From: Devosia aquimaris
GTDB lineage: Bacteria > Pseudomonadota > Alphaproteobacteria > Rhizobiales > Devosiaceae
Direction of reading: 5' to 3'
NCBI RefSeq assembly: GCF_020169335.1
Contig: NZ_JAIEZN010000001.1
Span: forward strand, 248,001 to 312,000
DNA length: 64,000 bases
This document shows positions 16,522 to 25,071 of the stretch, piece by piece (position 1 is the first letter of the stretch; every line of letters begins with the position of its first letter). A program made the translations under genes and the position numbers. The notes beneath the pieces were generated by a model. It searched no databases, was not told where the DNA came from, and saw only the letters and a list, made by a program, of their open reading frames with translations.

Positions 16522-16536
16522 TAGACCGGTCGTCTA
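16522..16536. promoter_or_regulatory. NemR-like operator TAGAC-N5-GTCTA
   Basis: The sequence TAGACCGGTCGTCTA is an inverted repeat 21 bases upstream of the TetR-family gene. The known E. coli NemR box is TAGACC-N4-GGTCTA, which this closely resembles. The remaining 200 bases up to the Gre-like gene show no other feature I can name, apart from a TTGACT and a TATAGA that are not well spaced. Confidence 0.65.
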
Positions 16537-16747
16537 GCGCGGAGTTGGAGAGTTTTGACTTGGGCTGGTTTGCGTGCTGCGCAGGGGTGAGAAGAGACGT
16601 GGTTGGTGCGGCTCGTCGGGCAAGGCATCGTCGGGCGCCGGACAGCGGCGGGTCAAGCCGCCCGAACGCATCAGTCGATTTGCGCTATAGAGGCGAACGG
16701 GGCTATGCCCTGAGCATCCGCGCCGACGGCGCAACGGGAGCAGACGA

Positions 16748-17230
16748 TTGAGTGTAGCCTTCACCAAGGAAGACAGCGCCGAAACCGCCTCGGAAACCCT
16801 GCTACCCGACCGGCCGATTTCCGACGCGCCTAATCTGGTGACGCCAGAGGGAATGACCGCGCTCGAGCAGCAGCGCGACGCAGCCCGCGCCGCCTATGAT
16901 GCGGCGATGCTGATCGAGGATGTCAACGAGCGCCGCCGACAGGCTGCCAATCCGCTGCGCGACCTGCGCTATTTCGCCGAACGCGTCCGCACCGCGCAAC
17001 TGGTGCCGGCGTCCGAAAGCCCCGGCGAAGTGGCCTTCGGCAGCACGGTGACCTTCGAGCGCGACGACGACCGCCGCCAGAGCTACCGCATCGTCGGCGA
17101 AGATGAGGCGGACCCCAAGGCCGGCACCATCTCCTATGTCTCCCCCATCGCTCGCGCGCTGATCGGCAAAGCGGTGGGCGAGGTGGTTAGCGTGGGAGCG
17201 ATGGAACTGGAGATCGTGGCGGTCGGGTAG
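16748..17230 (+). CDS. GreA/GreB-family transcription elongation factor, shortened coil
   Basis: The 160-aa product starts at TTG with GGGAG about 8 bases upstream. The C-terminal Gre domain is clear (AFGSTVTFERDDD, YRIVGEDEADPKAGTISYVSPIARALIGK). The N-terminal coiled coil is about a dozen residues shorter than in E. coli GreA and lacks the GDLxENAEY tip, whose acidic residues bind the catalytic Mg2+ in RNA polymerase. It probably binds polymerase through the secondary channel without normal cleavage activity (inference). Such paralogues occur widely in Rhizobiales. Confidence 0.8.
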   Translation: MSVAFTKEDSAETASETLLPDRPISDAPNLVTPEGMTALEQQRDAARAAYDAAMLIEDVNERRRQAANPLRDLRYFAERVRTAQLVPASESPGEVAFGSTVTFERDDDRRQSYRIVGEDEADPKAGTISYVSPIARALIGKAVGEVVSVGAMELEIVAVG

Positions 17231-17233
17231 GGA

Positions 17234-17575
17234 CTAACCATTTCCCTCGTATCTGGCGTCGTCTCCCACCAGGAGATGCCTTGCGTCCTTCGCAATAGGA
17301 AAGCCATAGCCATTGCCCGGCTTGTCAAACACCAGCGTGCCCGCCGTGCGGTAGGGGCTGGCGTAAAGTTCGGCGCCGATATTCTGCAGGGCAATCGTCA
17401 GCGCCTGCATGCCGTCTATCCCATATCCGGCGCCCGATCGTTGCCGCTCCGGCCAGCCGATATCGTAGCGACAAATCCAGCCGCGCTCGCCTTGTTCGGG
17501 CGCGAACACATGGATTGCGACGCTGTGCCGACCAGTGCCATCGACGATGGCAAGTTCACGTTTGGCAAAGGACAT
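17234..17575 (-). CDS. Hypothetical protein
   Basis: The 113-aa soluble product MSFAKRELAIVDGTGRHSVA... contains a central WICRYDIGWPERQRSGAGYG stretch and a glycine-rich C-terminus. Homologues of this size are common near metabolic genes in Proteobacteria, but I do not know a function. Convergent with the Gre-like gene. The gap to ccrM (17576-17773) contains only the ccrM terminator. Confidence 0.65.
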   Translation of the reverse strand: MSFAKRELAIVDGTGRHSVAIHVFAPEQGERGWICRYDIGWPERQRSGAGYGIDGMQALTIALQNIGAELYASPYRTAGTLVFDKPGNGYGFPIAKDARHLLVGDDARYEGNG

Positions 17576-17713
17576 AGCTGACCTCCGTAGCTTGCGGGCG
17601 GAGATGACGGCACCGGTCTAGGTCTTGCGGTGGCCCGGTGCCATGGTGCTGCCAAAGCGCCTGCGTTCATAGGGGGAAACCGCCGGATCGCTGTTGCCTC
17701 CCCGCCCGAAACG

Positions 17714-17742
17714 AAAAAGGCCGCCGGGATGAGCCGGCGGCC
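17714..17742 (-). terminator. Intrinsic terminator of ccrM
   Basis: Nine-base G+C-rich arms GGCCGCCGG and CCGGCGGCC around a short loop are followed on the minus strand by TTTTTCGTTT. The structure lies about 30 bases past the ccrM stop. Confidence 0.88.
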
Positions 17743-17773
17743 AGTCAGAAGCCTGAGTGATTGGAGGTCAGGG

Positions 17774-18928
<1,155 letters not shown>

Positions 18929-18977
18929 CTAACGATGCCGTTATACCCCGCCAGGGTTAATGGAGCGTTCGTAAGGG

Positions 18978-18993
18978 GTTAGCAGGAGGTTAA
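18978..18993 (-). promoter_or_regulatory. CtrA-like box upstream of ccrM
   Basis: On the minus strand TTAA-CCTCCTG-CTAAC matches the CtrA consensus TTAA-N7-TTAAC with one mismatch. It overlaps the last codon of rnhB. TATAAC follows closer to ccrM as a possible -10. In Caulobacter, CtrA activates ccrM late in the cycle, so the position fits. Further TTAA/GTTAG half-sites are present at 18910-18960. Confidence 0.5.
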
Positions 18994-19667
18994 GCGAGCG
19001 TCCTGCGCTGTGCCAGGGCGGCCGCAACCGGAGCGAATTCATTGCGATGATGTCGGCTGGGGCCTTGATCGACCAGGGCCCGCAGATGGGCGGCGGTGCC
19101 ATAGCCCTTGTGGCCGGCAAAGCCGAAACCGGGTGCATCTGTTTCCATCACAGCGCACATGCGGTCGCGCGTGACCTTGGCGACAATGGACGCGGCGGCA
19201 ATCGAGACACTGCGCCCATCGCCGCCGATCAGCGCCAGGCCGGGGCAGGGCAGGCCAGGCGGTACATCGCGGCCATCGATCAGCGCGCGCTCAGCCGGGG
19301 TGGGTAGGGCCCGCACGGCACGGGCCATGGCGGCAAGAGTCGCGCCGCGAATATTACGCGCCACGATTTCATCGGGCGGGGCGCTGGCAATGGACACCTC
19401 GGCGCTGGCCATGATGAGGTCGAACAGCGCCTCGCGCTGAGTGGCATTGAGCTTTTTGGAATCATTGAGACCGGCGGGGATGCGGTCTGGATTGAGCCGC
19501 ACGGCCGCCACCACCACGGGCCCGGCGAGCGGCCCGCGCCCGGCCTCGTCAACGCCGGCGACGACCCTGGCGCCGCGGTCGATCAGCATGGTCTCATGGG
19601 AGAAATCCGGGCGGCCGGCCTCGCCATCAAACAGCGCCGGACCGGCTGGCGTGGAGCGCCTGGCCAT
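18990..19667 (-). CDS. rnhB: Ribonuclease HII
   Basis: Removes RNA from RNA-DNA hybrids, including single ribonucleotides. The 225-aa product has catalytic residues Asp-40 and Glu-41 in AGVDEAGRGPLAGP, a further aspartate in LIDGRDVPPGL, and SIVAKVTRDRMC, which is specific to type II enzymes. The ATG abuts the stop codon of the DUF4180 gene (TGAATG), which suggests translational coupling. ccrM follows 82 bases downstream. Confidence 0.95.
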   Translation of the reverse strand: MARRSTPAGPALFDGEAGRPDFSHETMLIDRGARVVAGVDEAGRGPLAGPVVVAAVRLNPDRIPAGLNDSKKLNATQREALFDLIMASAEVSIASAPPDEIVARNIRGATLAAMARAVRALPTPAERALIDGRDVPPGLPCPGLALIGGDGRSVSIAAASIVAKVTRDRMCAVMETDAPGFGFAGHKGYGTAAHLRALVDQGPSRHHRNEFAPVAAALAQRRTLA

Positions 19668-20033
19668 TCAGTTGTGCCCCGTCAGGGCAGCATCGAGCGC
19701 GGCCCGGTCGGGCACGAACAGGTGGTGGCCGATACGGTTGGTTTCACCGACAAAATCGGTCAGGGCCCGGCTGCGCGCCATCGCGGCGCTGATGTCGCCC
19801 AGGATGGACAGGCGCATCTGATAGTTCTGCAGCTTCTGGATAAAGAGGCCTGCCAGACGGGTCTCAAGCTGGAAAAACTCGGGTGCCAGCCGGGTGATGG
19901 GCAGCACGATCATGTCGGTGCCGGTGCCATAAGTCTGGCCGATGAGATCGACCGCATCGGCCTCGCTCGACAGCAGCGGACCATCGGCGGGGACGAGGGC
20001 CAGCGTCAGTTCGCCAAGCTTTTCGGTGTCCAT
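19668..20033 (-). CDS. DUF4180 family protein
   Basis: The 121-aa product (MDTEKLGELTLALV...) contains DLIGQTYGTGTDMIVLPI and the C-terminal ARSRALTDFVGETNRI, typical of DUF4180, a small cytoplasmic family without known activity. The frame is open to 20126, but family similarity starts at MDTEKLG. Its stop touches the rnhB start, so the two are co-translated. Confidence 0.75.
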   Translation of the reverse strand: MDTEKLGELTLALVPADGPLLSSEADAVDLIGQTYGTGTDMIVLPITRLAPEFFQLETRLAGLFIQKLQNYQMRLSILGDISAAMARSRALTDFVGETNRIGHHLFVPDRAALDAALTGHN

Positions 20034-20110
20034 GGCTGTCGCTCCATTTCGCGCGTCTGCCGAGCCTGATATAAGACTTCCGCCGGGGGGCAAAGCCATT
20101 GAGAGATTAC

Positions 20111-20695
20111 ATGCGCATTCCCACATGCTTTGTTGCTTGCCTGATGCTGGCGATGCCTGCCGCCGCCGCCCCGTTTCACCATGCCTATGGAGAATGGCGC
20201 GAATACAATCGCGACTGGCTCGCCGCCTGCCCCGATGTGATCAATGAGGACGCGGCGGACTATTACGGCACCTCGTGTTTTGCCAGCACCGGCAGCCAGG
20301 AGCTCAACAGCACGGGCCTGCCCGCCTATAAGCTCACTGTCATGCGCAACCGCATCACCGGCGACCTCGACGTGGCAGTCACCGTTGCGGCCGACGACGT
20401 CGAGACCGACACCAGCCGGCCCATGGTCTTTGCCTTCAGCGGTCAGGCGCCGATCAGCCTCGATTTCACCAGCGATCTCGAAACCCGCTACAACACGACC
20501 AACCAGTTCTTCATCGCCGACCTCGACCGCAAGGCGCATGTGATTGCGCTGATGAAGGAGCGCAATGCGCTGACGCTGACAGTGCCGCTGAGCGGTGGCG
20601 CCAGCCCGGACAAGGAGGTCTGGCTGTCGATGCGCGGCGTGCTCGCCTCGCTTGACTTCATGTCGGCCTATGCGCGCAAGGTCACCCAATACTAG
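20111..20695 (+). CDS. Secreted hypothetical protein
   Basis: The 194-aa product starts with a clear signal peptide (MRIPTCFVACLMLAMPAAAA) and a mature domain with two cysteines (LAACPDVIN and YYGTSCFAS), probably a disulfide. Periplasmic location is likely; no family is recognised. An in-frame TTG 12 bases upstream is a possible but weaker start; GAGAGA precedes the ATG used. Confidence 0.7.
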   Translation: MRIPTCFVACLMLAMPAAAAPFHHAYGEWREYNRDWLAACPDVINEDAADYYGTSCFASTGSQELNSTGLPAYKLTVMRNRITGDLDVAVTVAADDVETDTSRPMVFAFSGQAPISLDFTSDLETRYNTTNQFFIADLDRKAHVIALMKERNALTLTVPLSGGASPDKEVWLSMRGVLASLDFMSAYARKVTQY

Positions 20696-20725
20696 CTCTT
20701 TACTCCCGATGATCCGGATCTGCCC

Positions 20726-21412
20726 ATGACCCCGACGCCTGGCGCTGCGCTGCTGTTTGATATTGATGGCACCCTGGCCGACACTGATCCGCTGCACCTG
20801 AAGGCCTTCAATCAGCTCTTTGCCCCCTATGGGCACCACTTCGACAAGCAGCGCTTCGCCCGCGAATTGCAGGGCCTGGCCAATATCGACATTGCCCGGC
20901 GCCTGCTGCCGCAACTGAGCGCTGAAGAGGGCATGGCCGTGCTCGACGCCAAGGAGGCCCTGTTCCGCGAGATCGCGGCCAGCGCCATCGAACCGGTGCC
21001 GGGTCTGTTCGAGCTGCTCGACTGGGCCGATGCGCATGGCGTGCCCATGGCCGCAGTGACCAATGCGCCGCGCGCCAATGCCGATCTGGTATTGGGCAGC
21101 CTGGGGATTGCCCATCGCTTTGGCGCAGTGGTGATCGGCGGCGAACTGCCCCATTCCAAGCCGCACCCGCTGCCCTATCTCGAAGGCTTGCGCCTGCTGG
21201 GCGCCCGCGCCGAACTATCTGTAGGCTTCGAGGACTCGCGCACCGGCATCACCGCTGCCGTCGGGGCGGGGCTGTCCACGATCGGCATGGGCACCAGCCT
21301 TGATGACGCCGCCCTGCTGACTGCAGGCGCAAGCCTGGCTGCACACCGCTATGACGATCCCGCCGTCATGGCGCTGATCAAGAGTCGGCTCGCCAGCCGC
21401 CGCAGCGCCTGA
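20726..21412 (+). CDS. HAD-superfamily hydrolase (phosphoglycolate/beta-phosphoglucomutase-like)
   Basis: The 228-aa product has motif I DIDGTLADTD (Asp-12 nucleophile, Asp-14), motif II VTNAP, the conserved lysine in SKPHPLPYLEGL and acidic motif IV FEDSRTGITAA. The helical cap is of subclass I, as in sugar-phosphate phosphatases and beta-phosphoglucomutases. The substrate cannot be told from sequence. It is convergent with the PA0069-like gene, only 6 bases apart. Confidence 0.88.
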   Translation: MTPTPGAALLFDIDGTLADTDPLHLKAFNQLFAPYGHHFDKQRFARELQGLANIDIARRLLPQLSAEEGMAVLDAKEALFREIAASAIEPVPGLFELLDWADAHGVPMAAVTNAPRANADLVLGSLGIAHRFGAVVIGGELPHSKPHPLPYLEGLRLLGARAELSVGFEDSRTGITAAVGAGLSTIGMGTSLDDAALLTAGASLAAHRYDDPAVMALIKSRLASRRSA

Positions 21413-21418
21413 GTTGGT

Positions 21419-22567
21419 CTAGAACAGGCTCATCTGCGCGTTTTCCAGCTGCGGCGCGACGAAGAGATCATTGCGCAGGCCCGGCAGCTTGACGTCGAGC
21501 CCATAGCGCTCGCGGGCCTTGTCAAAGCGCTGGCGCAAAAGGGTTGCATAGGGGCCTTCCCCGGTCATGCGCGTGCCGAAACGGCTGTCATAATCCTTGC
21601 CGCCGCGCGTATCGCGCACCAGCGCCAGCACATGGCGCACCCGGTCGGGGAAATGGCGCAGCAGCCACTCGCGGAACACATCGCGCACCTCGCCCGGCAG
21701 GCGCAGCAGGATCATCGAGGCGCTGGTGGCGCCTTGGGCCTTGGCGGCATCGAGGATACGCTCGAGCTCCATGTCGTTGATCGCCGGGATCATCGGCGAG
21801 GCAAAGACGGCCACCGGAACCCCAGCCTCGCTCAACAGGCGGATCGCCTCCAACCGCCGCGCCGGCGAGGACGCCCGCGGTTCCATCTTGCGACTGAGCT
21901 TGTGATCCATCGAGGTCATAGAAATGGCGACCTTGACCAGCCCCAGCCGGGCCAGCTCGGTCAGGATGTCCAGGTCGCGCATGATCAGCGCCGACTTGGT
22001 GGTGATCATCACCGGGTGGCGCGTCTCCAGCATCACTTCGAGAATGCCGCGCGTCAGCCGGTGCTTGCGCTCGGCCGGCTGGTAGGGGTCGGTATTGGTG
22101 CCCATGGCGATAGGCTTGACCTTGTAGTTGCGCGCCGCCAACTCGGCCCGCAGCGTCTCCACCGCATTGACCTTTACATAGATGTCGCGCTCGAACTCGA
22201 TGCCGGCCGAATGCCCGAGAAAGGCGTGGCTGGGCCGGGCATAGCAATAGGAACAGCCGTGTTCGCAGCCGCGATAGGCATTGATCGAGCGCTCAAAGCC
22301 GATGTCCGGGCTGTCATTGGTGGTGATGATCGACTTGGCACGCTCGACATGCTCAACCGTCTCGAAGATCGATAGCGGTTCCACGTTGTCCCAGCCGTCA
22401 TCAAAGCTCTCGCGCGACTGCTTTTCGAAGCGGCCGCTGCGATTGCTTTGCGCGCCACGGCCGCGGATACGGTCGGGATTGAGCAGTTCGCGCCGCGCCA
22501 GGTCGGCGTCGCGGCTGCGGCTGAGCTGTTCCAGAGCCTCAAAGGACGGCGCTTGATAAAGGGCCAT
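21419..22567 (-). CDS. PA0069-family radical SAM protein (SplB-related)
   Basis: The 382-aa product has the radical SAM triad Cys-101, Cys-105, Cys-108 in YRGCEHGCSYCYARPSH (C-X3-C-X2-C), followed by YVKVNAVETLRAEL and GTNTDPYQPAERK. These are typical of the PA0069/Rv2578c group related to spore photoproduct lyase. Substrate is unproven; a DNA-lesion role is often suspected. A LexA-type box GAAC-N7-GAAC lies 76 bases upstream, which would support a DNA-damage role. Confidence 0.88.
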   Translation of the reverse strand: MALYQAPSFEALEQLSRSRDADLARRELLNPDRIRGRGAQSNRSGRFEKQSRESFDDGWDNVEPLSIFETVEHVERAKSIITTNDSPDIGFERSINAYRGCEHGCSYCYARPSHAFLGHSAGIEFERDIYVKVNAVETLRAELAARNYKVKPIAMGTNTDPYQPAERKHRLTRGILEVMLETRHPVMITTKSALIMRDLDILTELARLGLVKVAISMTSMDHKLSRKMEPRASSPARRLEAIRLLSEAGVPVAVFASPMIPAINDMELERILDAAKAQGATSASMILLRLPGEVRDVFREWLLRHFPDRVRHVLALVRDTRGGKDYDSRFGTRMTGEGPYATLLRQRFDKARERYGLDVKLPGLRNDLFVAPQLENAQMSLF

Positions 22568-22642
22568 AACTGCGTCTCCTGCCTGTCCCCGGCCATCGAA
22601 TCGTGTGGCCGGCGTCGTTGTTCTTTTCTAGCACTGGATTGA

Positions 22643-22657
22643 GAACAGAACAAGAAC
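22643..22657 (-). promoter_or_regulatory. Candidate LexA (SOS) box of the alphaproteobacterial type
   Basis: GAAC-AGAACAA-GAAC on the plus strand reads GTTC-N7-GTTC on the minus strand, the direct-repeat LexA operator used in alphaproteobacteria. It overlaps a possible minus-strand -35 (TTGTTC) with TAGAAA 17 bases on, so it would control the PA0069-like gene at 22567. The rest of 22568-22971 shows nothing beyond the ribosome site of the next gene. Confidence 0.65.
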
Positions 22658-22971
22658 ATGGCTTCAACAAGGCATGTCGCCGGGCAGGAGCGCGCAGGCA
22701 TCCGCGGTGTGCAAGGCCGCGTTGCACCCCCTGGACTGGACGGCAAATGCAAAAGCCCATATCGATTTCAGCCCACGCCCCGGCCTATGGCCCGGATGGG
22801 CGTGCGGGACGCGCTATCCCGGACCCGTTGTGGGTCCCGACCATTGAACGATCCAATTCCGCTTTTTGCTCCTGACAGCTCCTGACCAAGCTGTTTGTGA
22901 CAAGCCGTCGAAATCGCCGCCTGTGAACCGTCATGGCGGCAAGACGCACTTGAAAACCGAAGGACGACACC

Positions 22972-24453
22972 ATGACCACTGATGCACCGGCGCTGGACGC
23001 CATGCCGGACCAGAACGCACCGGTTCTCGACAATGCCGCCCGCAATCGCCTGGTGATCGCCCTGCTGCTGGGGTCGACCTTTGTGGTCTTCCTCAACGAG
23101 ACCATGATGAGCGTGGCCATTCCGCACCTGATGGACGATCTGGGCGTTGCGCCCAATATTGCCCAGTGGCTGACAACGGCCTTCCTGTTGACCATGGCCA
23201 TCGTCATCCCGATCACCGGCTTTCTGCTACAGCGGCTCAATACGCGGCCGATCTTCATGCTGGCCATGTCGATCTTCACCGCCGGCACGCTGATCTGTGC
23301 CGCCTCGCCGGGCATTGAACTGCTGATCTTCGGCCGCGTCATCCAGGCCGTCGGCACTGCCATCATGATGCCGCTGCTGATGACCACGGTGATGACGCTG
23401 GTGCCGCCGGAATCGCGCGGCAAGACCATGGGCAATATCTCCATCGTCATTTCGGTGGCGCCGGCCATCGGCCCCACCATCGGCGGCTTCATCCTCAATG
23501 TGCTGGAATGGCGCTGGATGTTCATCATCATGCTGCCCATCGCCATCCTTGCGCTGGTGCTGGGGAGCCTGCGCATCCAGAACGTGACGACGCCGCGCTA
23601 TGCCCCGCTCGACCTGCTGTCGGTGCTGCTCTCGGTGATCGGTTTCGGCGGCCTTGTCTATGGCCTGTCAAGCCTGGGCGAGGGCAGTGCCGAAGGCGCC
23701 GCCTTCCCGATCTGGCTGCCGCTGGTTGTTGGCCTGGTGGCCATGGCGCTGTTCATCTGGCGCCAGATCGGCCTGTCGCAGCAGGGCAAGGCGCTGCTCG
23801 ACCTGCGCACCTTCCTCTCGCGCAACTACACCGTTTCGGTGCTGACCATGGCCTGCGCCATGATGGCACTGTTCGGCACGGTGATCCTGCTGCCGATCTA
23901 TACGCAGAACGTGCTGGGGATCGATACGCTGCAGACCGGCCTGCTGCTGCTGCCGGGCGGCCTGCTGATGGGCCTGCTGGCCCCCACGGTCGGCCGGTTG
24001 TTTGACAAATATGGTCCGACCCCGCTCCTGGTGCCGGGCATGGTTCTGGTGTCCATCGTGCTCTGGGCGCTGACCCGGGTGGATCAATACACCTCGGTAT
24101 GGGCGATCCTGGCTGGCCATATCGTCATCAGCGTGGGCCTGGCCCTGACCTTCACCCCGCTGTTCACCGCCGCCATGGGTTCGCTGCGCATGGATCTCTA
24201 TTCCCATGGCAGCGCCATTCTCGGATCGGTGCAGCAGGTGGCTGGTGCCGCGGGCATTGCGCTCTTCGTCGCGCTGATGACGCTGCGCACGGCGAGCCTG
24301 AGTGCTGCGGGCACCGAGCCGGTGTCGGCGCTGGCCGGTGGCATCCAGCTGGCGTTCCTGGTGGGTGCCGTGATCTCGCTGCTGGCCATCGGCGCGGCCA
24401 TCATGGTGCGCAAGCCCGACGCCCAGCCGGGCGGCATGGGCGGCCACCACTAA
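22972..24453 (+). CDS. MFS multidrug efflux transporter, DHA2 (EmrB/QacA) family
   Basis: The 493-aa inner-membrane protein has 14 predicted hydrophobic segments. The opening TM1 motif VVFLNETMMSVAIPHLMDDL and motif C-like VAPAIGPTIGGFILNVLEWRW are characteristic of drug:H+ antiporters of the DHA2 group. GAAGGACG lies just before the ATG. No partner membrane-fusion gene (EmrA-like) is next to it. Substrate unknown. It ends in a strong intrinsic terminator. Confidence 0.92.
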   Translation: MTTDAPALDAMPDQNAPVLDNAARNRLVIALLLGSTFVVFLNETMMSVAIPHLMDDLGVAPNIAQWLTTAFLLTMAIVIPITGFLLQRLNTRPIFMLAMSIFTAGTLICAASPGIELLIFGRVIQAVGTAIMMPLLMTTVMTLVPPESRGKTMGNISIVISVAPAIGPTIGGFILNVLEWRWMFIIMLPIAILALVLGSLRIQNVTTPRYAPLDLLSVLLSVIGFGGLVYGLSSLGEGSAEGAAFPIWLPLVVGLVAMALFIWRQIGLSQQGKALLDLRTFLSRNYTVSVLTMACAMMALFGTVILLPIYTQNVLGIDTLQTGLLLLPGGLLMGLLAPTVGRLFDKYGPTPLLVPGMVLVSIVLWALTRVDQYTSVWAILAGHIVISVGLALTFTPLFTAAMGSLRMDLYSHGSAILGSVQQVAGAAGIALFVALMTLRTASLSAAGTEPVSALAGGIQLAFLVGAVISLLAIGAAIMVRKPDAQPGGMGGHH

Positions 24454-24477
24454 ACGGGGCCAAGCCTCAAAATAAGA

Positions 24478-24507
24478 ACGGCGTCCTTCGGGACGCCGTT
24501 TTTGTTT
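24478..24507 (+). terminator. Intrinsic terminator after the DHA2 transporter
   Basis: Arms AACGGCGTCC and GGACGCCGTT close on a TTCG tetraloop, then TTTGTTT follows. A textbook plus-strand terminator 24 bases past the stop. Confidence 0.92.
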
Positions 24508-24525
24508 CAGCGAGGCGAACGGCGC

Positions 24526-25062
24526 TCAGCGCTCGGCCAGCCGGGGCATCAGCTCGACGAAATTGCAGGGCTTGTGGCGATAGTCGAGCTGGTGGGTCAA
24601 AATGCCTTCCCAGGCATCGCGGCAGGCGCCGCGCGATCCGGGCAGGCAGAAGACGAATGTGGTGCCGATCAGCCCTGCTGTGGCGCGCGACTGCAGCGAG
24701 CTGGTGCCCACAGTGGTGGCCGAATACTGATGGAACAGCACCGAAAAGCCCTCCATGCGCTTGTCGAACAGCGGCTCGATCGCCTCGGGCGTCACGTCAC
24801 GGCCGGAAAAGCCGGTGCCGCCGGTGGTCATAACCACATCCACATTGGGGTCGGCCACAAAGCCCTGTACGGCCTGGCGGATGAGCTGGATATCGTCGCG
24901 CACCACCACGCGGTCGGCGCAGCGATGGCCGTCGGCCTCCAGCAGGGACTTGAGCAGCGCGCCGCCGGTATCGGTCTCCAGCGTGCGCGTGTCCGACACC
25001 GCGATGACCGCAATCGATAGCGGCTTGAAGGCCCGGTCATCGAACCGCGCGGTCTTGAACAT
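24526..25062 (-). CDS. moaB: Molybdenum cofactor biosynthesis protein B
   Basis: The MogA/MoaB fold binds molybdopterin and helps its adenylylation. The 178-aa product has MTTGGTGFSGRDVTPEAI (about residues 78-95), the family signature, and VFCLPGSRGACRDAWEGIL near the C-terminus. AGGAG lies 6 bases before the ATG. The gene sits 9 bases behind the MFS gene on the same strand; no other moa gene is in the window. Confidence 0.94.
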   Translation of the reverse strand: MFKTARFDDRAFKPLSIAVIAVSDTRTLETDTGGALLKSLLEADGHRCADRVVVRDDIQLIRQAVQGFVADPNVDVVMTTGGTGFSGRDVTPEAIEPLFDKRMEGFSVLFHQYSATTVGTSSLQSRATAGLIGTTFVFCLPGSRGACRDAWEGILTHQLDYRHKPCNFVELMPRLAER

Positions 25063-25071
25063 GCTTTTCTC

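Noticed and set aside
22658..22885. Small plus-strand ORF starting right after the LexA-type box (MASTRHVAGQERAG...)
   Set aside because: No ribosome site, unstructured Arg/Pro-rich product, no similarity; the box is better placed for the minus-strand gene.
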